Assembly: GCF_026241155.1 (NCBI RefSeq)
Contig: NZ_JAPFGP010000001.1
Span: 310,001 to 374,000, forward strand
DNA from: Paucibacter sp. PLA-PC-4
Lineage (GTDB): Bacteria > Pseudomonadota > Gammaproteobacteria > Burkholderiales > Burkholderiaceae_C
Length of the DNA: 64,000 bases
Direction: 5' to 3'
Each line of letters begins with the position of its first letter. Positions within the stretch are counted from its first letter, which is position 1. Under the pieces are notes generated by a model. That model was not told where the DNA came from. It did not search any database and worked only from the letters and a program-made list of their open reading frames with translations. Made by a program: the position numbers and the translations under genes. Below, piece after piece: positions 58,461-64,000 of this stretch.

Positions 58461-58506
58461 CGGGTACTGCTTTCTTTGGGGTTGAGGGAAATGGGACGAC
58501 CGACGC

Positions 58507-59433
58507 TCACAGCGTTGGCAGGATGACCTTGTCGATCACATGAATCACGCCATTGCTGGCCAGCACATCTGTAGCTGTGATCCTGGCCTTGCGGCCGTTG
58601 CGATCGGTGATGTCTAGATTGGCATCGACCGTGAAAGTGTTGCCCTGCACCGTCGTGATGGCCGGGCCGACCGGCACATCGGACTTCAGCACTCGGGCCG
58701 GCAGCACGTGGTAGGTCAGCACTTTGGTGAGGAGAGCTTTGTCCGCCAACAAGGCATCCTTGCTGATGCCTAGCTCGGTCAGCAGCGCGGCGAAGGCCGC
58801 GTTGGTCGGGGCGAACACGGTGAAGGGGCCGGTACCGCTCAGCGTGCCGACCAGGTCGGCGGCGACCACGGCCTCGACCAAAATGCTGAAATCGGGCAGT
58901 GCGCTAGCGGTCTGGACGATGGTCTTGTCAGCCGGCAGCAGCACTCGATCCAACACATGGACCACGCCGTTGCTGGCCTGGATGTCGGTGGCTGTGATGG
59001 TCGAGACGCGGTTGCGTCCATCGGTTACCCGGGTGGTACCGCCGTTGACCTCGATCTTGAAGATGCCGCCTTGCAGCGTGGTGATGGGCTTGCCGGCCGG
59101 AATGGCCGCGCGCTCGACCTTGGCCGGCAGCACATGGTAGGTCAGTACTGCGGTCAGCAGGGCTTTGTCGGCCAGCAGCTGGGCCTTGCTGACACCCAGT
59201 TCAGTCAGCAGCGCGGCGAAGGCGTCATTGGTCGGCGCGAACACGGTGAGGGAGCCCGGCGCGGACAACGTGGTGCCCAGATCCGCCGCGACCACTGCCT
59301 CGCTGAGGATGCTGAAGCGGGCGTCGCTGCGGGCGATGTCGACGACCGTCGGCGGGTGGTCATCACCGCCGCCGCAGGCGGCGAGCAGGCCGACCGAGGC
59401 CAGCAGGGCCAGGCGTTTGAACCAGTCAAGCAT
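58507..59433 (-). CDS. lipoprotein with two fasciclin (FAS1) domains
   Basis: A 308-residue protein. The lipobox LLAAC puts lipid on Cys about 20. Two FAS1 domains follow: the first contains [20 protein letters not shown] and [20 protein letters not shown], the second [20 protein letters not shown] and [20 protein letters not shown]. The two domains are close copies of each other. Probably held at the outer membrane or periplasmic face. Gap of 46 bases to the single-domain gene and 8-base overlap with the next fasciclin gene suggest an operon. Confidence 0.93.
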   Translation of the reverse strand: MLDWFKRLALLASVGLLAACGGGDDHPPTVVDIARSDARFSILSEAVVAADLGTTLSAPGSLTVFAPTNDAFAALLTELGVSKAQLLADKALLTAVLTYHVLPAKVERAAIPAGKPITTLQGGIFKIEVNGGTTRVTDGRNRVSTITATDIQASNGVVHVLDRVLLPADKTIVQTASALPDFSILVEAVVAADLVGTLSGTGPFTVFAPTNAAFAALLTELGISKDALLADKALLTKVLTYHVLPARVLKSDVPVGPAITTVQGNTFTVDANLDITDRNGRKARITATDVLASNGVIHVIDKVILPTL

Positions 59434-60388
59434 GGGAGTCTTCGTGGTGGTGGTTGATGAATGAGGTTCGGCGGGCGGGGACGCCTGGCGCGGCCGGCAG
59501 CAGCGGCGCGGCCAGCAGATGCAGCACCCCGTTGCTGGCCTGGCGATCGCTGCCCGGCAGCAGCGGCTGGGCGGTGTCGCCGCTGCCCACCAAGCCCAGC
59601 GGGCTGAACTCGATGTTCAGTCCCTGAGCGCTGTTCAACTGCCCGCCCCAGGGCAGCTCGTGGCTGAGCCAGCGCCCGCCAAGCAAGTGGTTGCGCAGCA
59701 GATGGCCAAGTCGCTCGGTGTCTTTCATGAAAGCGCGTCGGCGCAGACCTAGGCGACCCGCCAGTAACTTGAAGCCCTGATCGCTGGGTGCCAGCAGTGT
59801 GAAAGGTCCGTTGGCGCGCAGTACCGCATCCAGCCCGCAGCGATGCAGGGCCTCGGCCAGCTCACCGCGTGACGGAATTTGCTGCAGCAGCGCCAGCAGG
59901 CTCTGCGTTGGCGGCAGCAGTACGCGGTCGATGAGGTGCAAGCGCAGCGCCCCCCAGCGCAGATCGCCGGCCAGCAGCCGCGCGCGATGGCCCTGGGCAT
60001 CGATCAGGCACGGGCCCAGAGCGTCGGCCTGCAGACGAAGTGCACCGCCGCCCAGGCTGGGTAGCGGGCGGGTCTGAAGCAGCGCGTCGCCGCTCAGCGA
60101 TAGTGGTAGCAGGTGCTCCAGCAGCAGGGCGCGCAGCCGCTTAGGCTGCGCCATCAGCGCACCCATCGTCAGACCTTGCTCGGTCAGATGCTGCTGCACA
60201 GCGGCGTGGTCGGGCGCCAGCAGGGTTAGGCCTTGCCCATGGCTTAGCAGGCTGTCCAGCCCGGCGCTCTGCATGGCCGGCTGCAGCCAGCCCAAGTGCG
60301 CCGGTAGTGCGTTTCTCGTATCGGCGGACGCACTATTGGCAGGCATCAGGCCGGGCTGGTGCAAGGCAGGGCAAAGCCAGTTGAGCAT
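59426..60388 (-). CDS. divergent two-domain fasciclin-like protein
   Basis: A 320-residue protein with two degenerate FAS1 domains: GLTLLAPDHAAVQQHLTEQG and LRLHLIDRVLLPPTQSLLAL for the first, GPFTLLAPSDQGFKLLAGRL and ASNGVLHLLAAPLLPAAPGV for the second. Unlike its neighbours it has no evident signal peptide or lipobox (start MLNWLCPALHQPGLMPANSA), so its location is uncertain. It ends NHHHEDSHA, rich in His. It is the first gene of the fasciclin operon, next to the TetR operator region. Confidence 0.8.
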   Translation of the reverse strand: MLNWLCPALHQPGLMPANSASADTRNALPAHLGWLQPAMQSAGLDSLLSHGQGLTLLAPDHAAVQQHLTEQGLTMGALMAQPKRLRALLLEHLLPLSLSGDALLQTRPLPSLGGGALRLQADALGPCLIDAQGHRARLLAGDLRWGALRLHLIDRVLLPPTQSLLALLQQIPSRGELAEALHRCGLDAVLRANGPFTLLAPSDQGFKLLAGRLGLRRRAFMKDTERLGHLLRNHLLGGRWLSHELPWGGQLNSAQGLNIEFSPLGLVGSGDTAQPLLPGSDRQASNGVLHLLAAPLLPAAPGVPARRTSFINHHHEDSHA

Positions 60389-60432
60389 CGGGTCCTCGCT
60401 TCCTTGAGCTGGGTATGACGAGGTACGGAATT

Positions 60433-60448
60433 TGAACTGATCAGTTCA
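60433..60448. promoter_or_regulatory. perfect 16-bp palindrome, probable TetR operator
   Basis: TGAACTGATCAGTTCA is a perfect inverted repeat in the 151-base divergent interval between the fasciclin operon (start 60388) and the tetR gene (60540). TetR proteins bind such palindromes. A partly matching GATCGGTTC half lies at 60497-60505. Confidence 0.65.
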
Positions 60449-60473
60449 TATTGTCAACTGTATGGTTTTTAAT

Positions 60474-60489
60474 GATACCGAGCGGTATC
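60474..60489. promoter_or_regulatory. second inverted repeat GATACCG-N2-CGGTATC
   Basis: Seven-base arms separated by AG, 25 bases from the first palindrome. The arms differ from TGAACTGA, so it may belong to another protein or be a second, weaker site; it overlaps a possible -10 region. Confidence 0.45.
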
Positions 60490-60504
60490 TATTTGATCGA
60501 TCGG

Positions 60505-60533
60505 TTCTCAAATGTTACGACGGGCCCTAGAAT
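60505..60533 (+). promoter_or_regulatory. candidate promoter placing transcription start at the tetR ATG
   Basis: TTCTCA (60505-60510), 17 bases, TAGAAT (60528-60533). A start about 7 bases downstream falls on ATG 60540. There is no ribosome-binding site before this ATG, so the mRNA could be leaderless. Confidence 0.42.
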
Positions 60534-60539
60534 CGGGAT

Positions 60540-61145
60540 ATGGCAAAAGTTTCATTCCGCGAACAGGTCCTGCAGGCTCGTGAGGACGCCATCGTCGATG
60601 CGGTCAACCGCTTGCTGGCCGAGAAGGGCTTCGACCTGATGACGGTGGACGAGGTGGTGGCCGATGTGGGCATCGCCAAAGCTAGCCTCTACAAGCATTT
60701 CAGTTCCAAGGAGGAGCTGGCGGCTGCCGCGATGGTGCGGGTGCTGGAGCGGGCGCTGGCCGAGTTGGCGCGATTGCGCGAGCAGCCGGGCTCGGCGCTG
60801 GACAAGCTCAAGGCCGTGGCTCGATGGACCATGCAGGTGCAGTTGGCGGGCGAAATGCCCTCGCTGCCGGCGCAGAACTCCAGCCTGCGCGCGGCGCTGA
60901 CGGGGCACAAGCTTTATATGGACCGGCTGCTGACCCTGAGCGACGAGCTCGGCGAGTGGATTGGTGCAGCCCAGGCCGATGGCAGCTTGCGCCCGGATCT
61001 GCCGCCCGAGATTGTGCTCTACACTTTGTTTGCCCGTGCCTGCGATCCGGTGCTCGCCCTGCTGAAGGCCGGCGGTCAGCACAGTGACGCGCAAATCATC
61101 GAGATGCTGCTGACCACCTGCTTTGGCGGGCTGGCGGGCTCCTAA
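60540..61145 (+). CDS. TetR-family transcriptional regulator
   Basis: A 201-residue regulator. The helix-turn-helix is REDAIVDAVNRLLAEKGFDL, then VVADVGIAKASLYKHFSSKE, matching TetR with recognition helix KASLYKHF. The C-terminal ligand domain (about residues 65-200) has PSLPAQNSSLRAALTGHKLY and is not assignable to a ligand. Divergent from the fasciclin operon across two inverted repeats, which it probably controls along with itself. Upstream of rpe by 33 bases. Confidence 0.92.
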   Translation: MAKVSFREQVLQAREDAIVDAVNRLLAEKGFDLMTVDEVVADVGIAKASLYKHFSSKEELAAAAMVRVLERALAELARLREQPGSALDKLKAVARWTMQVQLAGEMPSLPAQNSSLRAALTGHKLYMDRLLTLSDELGEWIGAAQADGSLRPDLPPEIVLYTLFARACDPVLALLKAGGQHSDAQIIEMLLTTCFGGLAGS

Positions 61146-61178
61146 AATCGGGGCTCACTTCCAGCTTCGCGCCCGATC

Positions 61179-61874
61179 ATGAGCACCTCACGCCGCCCCT
61201 CTCCGCTGATTTCCCCCAGCATCCTCTCTGCCGATTTTGCCCGCCTGGGCGATGAGGTGCGTGCGGTGCTGGCAGCCGGTGCCGACTGGATCCATTTCGA
61301 CGTGATGGACAACCATTACGTGCCCAATCTGACCTTCGGGCCCATGGTCTGCGAGGCGCTCAAAAAGCATGCCGTCAAGCCCGATGGCACGCCCGCGCCC
61401 ATCGATGTGCACCTGATGGTACAGCCGGTCGACAGCCTGGCTCAGGCATTTGTGCGCGCCGGCGCCGATCTGGTGAGTTTTCACCCCGAGGCCAGCGCCC
61501 ATGTGGATCGCACCCTGCAGCTGATCAAGGCTGAGGGTGCTCAGGCTGGCCTGGTGTTCAATCCGGGCACTCCGCTTGATGTGCTGGAGTGGGTGATTGA
61601 CAAGGTCGATCTGGTGCTGATCATGAGCGTCAACCCGGGTTTCGGCGGACAGAGCTTCATCCCAAGCGCGCTGAAGAAGCTTGAGGCGGCCCGCAGGATC
61701 ATTGAGCACAGCGGCCGAGACATCCGGCTGGAGATCGACGGCGGCGTCAAGGTTGACAACATCCGCCAGATTGCCGATGCCGGCGCCGACACCTTTGTGG
61801 CCGGCTCTGCGATCTTCGGCAAGCCCGATTACAAGGCGGTTATCGACGCGATGCGCGCAGAACTGGCGCGCTGA
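61179..61874 (+). CDS. rpe: ribulose-phosphate 3-epimerase
   Basis: A 231-residue TIM-barrel enzyme interconverting ribulose 5-phosphate and xylulose 5-phosphate in the pentose phosphate and Calvin pathways. Motifs are all present: [40 protein letters not shown] (metal His/Asp), [40 protein letters not shown] and [20 protein letters not shown]. Short N-terminal tail is unremarkable. Housekeeping gene; 11 bases before the STAND regulator. Confidence 0.97.
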   Translation: MSTSRRPSPLISPSILSADFARLGDEVRAVLAAGADWIHFDVMDNHYVPNLTFGPMVCEALKKHAVKPDGTPAPIDVHLMVQPVDSLAQAFVRAGADLVSFHPEASAHVDRTLQLIKAEGAQAGLVFNPGTPLDVLEWVIDKVDLVLIMSVNPGFGGQSFIPSALKKLEAARRIIEHSGRDIRLEIDGGVKVDNIRQIADAGADTFVAGSAIFGKPDYKAVIDAMRAELAR

Positions 61875-61885
61875 CCAGCGGCGCA

Positions 61886-64000
61886 ATGCGCTTCGTCCTC
61901 GGCGACTGGGCGATCGATCCGGCCAGCAATGGCCTGAGCCGGGGCGCAGAGCGGCGCCAGATCGAGCCGCGGGCGATGCAGGTGCTGGTGGCGCTGTGCG
62001 AGCAGCCCGGCCGTGTGTTCAGCGCCGAGCAACTGCTGCAACAATGCTGGCCCGAGCAGCCCCTGGGCGACAACCCGGTGCACAAGACCGTGGCCCAGTT
62101 GCGCCGTGCGCTGGATGACAGCGCCACCGAGCCGCGCTATATCGAGACGCTGCGCAAGCGTGGCTACCGCGTGCTGGCCGCGGTAGTGGCCCGCCATGGC
62201 CCCGCGCTCCAGGCCCGGGAGGGCGGCTGGCGCGACGGCTCCCCGTTTCGCGGCCTGCAGGCTTTTGATGCGCCCCATGCCGAGGTCTTCTTCGGCCGCG
62301 AGCGCGTCCTGCAAGAATTGTTGCTCAGCGTGAGCGCCCGCTGGCGCGGGAAGCGTGCCTTCACGCTGCTGCTGGGGCCTAGCGGCTCGGGCAAGACCTC
62401 GCTGGTGCAGGCCGGCCTGTTCCCGGCGTTGCAGGGCCTGTCCAGCACGGGGCTGGACCTCGGCGATATCGGCGGGCATGCGCCGCTTGCCGCGCTGGCG
62501 GCCGCACTGCTGGACTGGGAGGTCGATGGGCGCGGCGTCTTCCCCGGCGCCAGTGCCGACAGCCTGGCACTGAGCTTGGCCCAGACGCCACAGGCCGTGC
62601 TTGCCGAAATTGCCGCGGCGCGCGGCGGGCGCGACGCGGCGCTCTTGCTCTTCGTCGACCGGTTGGAGGCGCTGTTCGTCGCGCACCAACTCGATGCCGC
62701 CCGTGTTGGCGAATTGCTGGCCGCCCTGCAGGCCCTGGCCGACTGCGGCGATGTCATCGTGATCGCGGCCTGCCGCAACGATTTCTATCCGCGCCTGTCA
62801 GAGTACAGCCTGCTGATGCGGGATAAGCAGCTGGGCGCGCATTTCGACTTGGGCCCGCCCAGCCGGGCCGAGATCGCCCAGATGATCCGCCTGCCGGCAC
62901 GCGCCGCCGCGCTGAGCTTCGGCATCGATCCAGGCACCCGGGCGCGTCTCGACGATCAGCTCTGCGACGACGCGGCTCACAGCCCGGACGCGCTGCCGTT
63001 GCTCCAGTACACGCTGGAGGAGCTGTACCGGCTGCGCAGCCCGCATGGCGAGCTGAGCTTCGCCGCCTACCGCGAGCTCGGCGGGCTGGAGGGCGCGATC
63101 GGCCTGCGCGCCGAGGCCGTGATCAAGAGCCTGCTGCCTATTCAGCAACAGGCCCTGCCTCAGGTGCTGGCGCTGCAGATCAGCCTGTCGGCCGAGGAGG
63201 CTCGTGCAACCAGCCGGCGCGCGCTGTGGGACGAGTTGGGTGGCGCTGCCGAGCGCGAGCTGGTCCAGGCACTGGTCGATGCGCGGCTGCTGGTCAGCGA
63301 TCTGATCGAGCAGCGAGCCGGTTTTCGCGTCGCACATGAGGCCATCCTGCGACGCTGGCCGCGGGTCACCGAATGGATAGCCGAGCACCAGCAGGCCCTG
63401 CAGCTGCGCAGCCGGCTTCGACAGCTGGTGGCGCGCTGGCAGGCCGAGGGACGGGCCGCCGAGTACCTGCTGCCCAAGGGCAAGCAGCTGACCGATGCGC
63501 TGGCGCTGCTGGGGCACCGCGAGTTCGCGATCAGCCCGTCCGAGCGCGACTATGTGCAGGCCTCGCGCCGCCGTGCCGCGCGCGGCGAGCATCTTCGCCT
63601 GGCGGCTGTGCTGGGTCTGGTCTTGCTGACTCTGCTCAGCGGCACGCTGGCCTGGCGGGCCGATCGCGCCGAGCAGCTGGCGCGCCAGCGCAGCGAGCAA
63701 GCCGATGACTTGCTGGGCTATATGCTCGGTGAATTCGCCGACAAGCTCCGCCCGGTTGGCCGGCTTGAACTGCTCGACAGCGTCGGCGCGCAGGCCCTGA
63801 AGCACCTGGCCGAAGGCGACCGTCCGACCGAACCGCAGGCCCTGCTGCAGCGCGCCAAGGCGCTGACCGTGATCGGCGAGGTGCGGGTCTCCAAGCGCGA
63901 GCTCGAAGCGGCGATAGAACCGCTGCAGCAGGCGCGCCGGCTGCTCGATGCGGCCACGCCCGATGCCGCGCTGCTGCCGCAGTGGCGCAAGGCCCAGGGC
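61886..64000 (+). CDS. winged-helix / STAND NTPase / membrane regulator, 3' end outside window
   Basis: 705 codons are open to the window edge. Residues 1-95 are an OmpR/CadC-type winged helix (LGDWAIDPASNGLSRGAERR, then VFSAEQLLQQCWPEQPLGDN, RYIETLRKRGYRVLA). A short linker leads to an nSTAND1-type NTPase domain: YFGRE-like VFFGRERVLQELLLSVSARW, Walker A GPSGSGKT at 164-171, and DALPLLQYTLEELYRLRSPH, ending HEAILRRWPRVTEWIAEHQQ. One membrane helix lies near 570-592, followed by helical repeats, probably TPR, cut by the window edge. A cytoplasmic DNA-binding part and an extracytoplasmic sensor part in one protein suggest signal-dependent regulation; target genes unknown. Confidence 0.85.
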   Translation, partial: MRFVLGDWAIDPASNGLSRGAERRQIEPRAMQVLVALCEQPGRVFSAEQLLQQCWPEQPLGDNPVHKTVAQLRRALDDSATEPRYIETLRKRGYRVLAAVVARHGPALQAREGGWRDGSPFRGLQAFDAPHAEVFFGRERVLQELLLSVSARWRGKRAFTLLLGPSGSGKTSLVQAGLFPALQGLSSTGLDLGDIGGHAPLAALAAALLDWEVDGRGVFPGASADSLALSLAQTPQAVLAEIAAARGGRDAALLLFVDRLEALFVAHQLDAARVGELLAALQALADCGDVIVIAACRNDFYPRLSEYSLLMRDKQLGAHFDLGPPSRAEIAQMIRLPARAAALSFGIDPGTRARLDDQLCDDAAHSPDALPLLQYTLEELYRLRSPHGELSFAAYRELGGLEGAIGLRAEAVIKSLLPIQQQALPQVLALQISLSAEEARATSRRALWDELGGAAERELVQALVDARLLVSDLIEQRAGFRVAHEAILRRWPRVTEWIAEHQQALQLRSRLRQLVARWQAEGRAAEYLLPKGKQLTDALALLGHREFAISPSERDYVQASRRRAARGEHLRLAAVLGLVLLTLLSGTLAWRADRAEQLARQRSEQADDLLGYMLGEFADKLRPVGRLELLDSVGAQALKHLAEGDRPTEPQALLQRAKALTVIGEVRVSKRELEAAIEPLQQARRLLDAATPDAALLPQWRKAQG

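Noticed and set aside
1-64000. CRISPR arrays, tRNA or rRNA genes, insertion sequences, prophage genes
   Set aside because: Looked for regularly spaced repeats, cloverleaf-like sequences with a T-loop, transposase or phage motifs; none seen.

Overview
This is a 64 kb piece of a GC-rich bacterial chromosome, most likely from a betaproteobacterium of the order Burkholderiales (Roseateles/Pelomonas/Paucibacter/Rubrivivax-like). The pointers are Bug-family (TctC) solute receptors, a Burkholderiales-type trimeric porin, a PF10136 'site-specific recombinase', ApaG, a TIGR02450 protein, a PEP-CTERM protein and a fused indolepyruvate oxidoreductase. The species is an inference; there is no rRNA in the window. 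I saw no insertion sequence, prophage, CRISPR array or tRNA. The region looks like ordinary chromosome rich in transport and catabolic genes.

Layout. 1-6.2 kb: a truncated DUF4386 gene, an orphan Bug receptor with a LysR regulator, then a divergent porin, a PEP-CTERM SGNH-like protein and a lipoprotein alpha/beta hydrolase. 6.3-10.9 kb: a TRAP transporter (receptor, terminator, small and large permease) and a broken DUF2189 gene. 10.9-17.2 kb: a chemoreceptor, a family 3 solute-binding protein and the large indolepyruvate oxidoreductase, with a divergent Lrp regulator at 17.35 kb. 18-22.3 kb: a diguanylate cyclase, an EamA exporter, a flavin reductase-like protein, a methyltransferase and a LysR. 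22.4-25.2 kb: a LysR-controlled catabolic operon (3-hydroxyacyl-CoA dehydrogenase-like, beta-keto acid cleavage enzyme, Bug receptor). 25.2-32.7 kb: single genes, including a GH18 chitinase behind three phased 11-bp repeats and an NHL-propeller/LytM fusion. 32.9-38.1 kb: a complete five-gene peptide/nickel-type ABC importer.

38.4-49.5 kb: glutathione transferase, methylglyoxal synthase, a collagen-like DNRLRE protein, a radical SAM/methyltransferase pair, an M13 peptidase, Cu/Zn superoxide dismutase and a three-gene membrane cluster (52-aa protein, DUF2157, DUF4401-GDYXXLXY). 49.5-51.9 kb: a cyclic di-GMP-I riboswitch followed by a PAS-PAS-GGDEF-EAL gene. 51.9-57.9 kb: a small unknown gene, a VapBC pair with a palindromic operator, mltA, a 43-aa membrane protein, the PF10136 protein, apaG, a solute-binding protein and tag. 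58-64 kb: three adjacent fasciclin genes (five FAS1 domains) divergent from a TetR gene across palindromic sites, then rpe and a truncated winged-helix/STAND NTPase/membrane regulator.

The strongest single observation is the c-di-GMP-I riboswitch upstream of an enzyme that makes and/or degrades c-di-GMP, a possible direct feedback loop. Other points of interest are the fasciclin/TetR locus, the NHL-LytM fusion, the collagen-like protein, the dehydrogenase/BKACE operon, the winged-helix STAND regulator, and several small genes and operator-like repeats.
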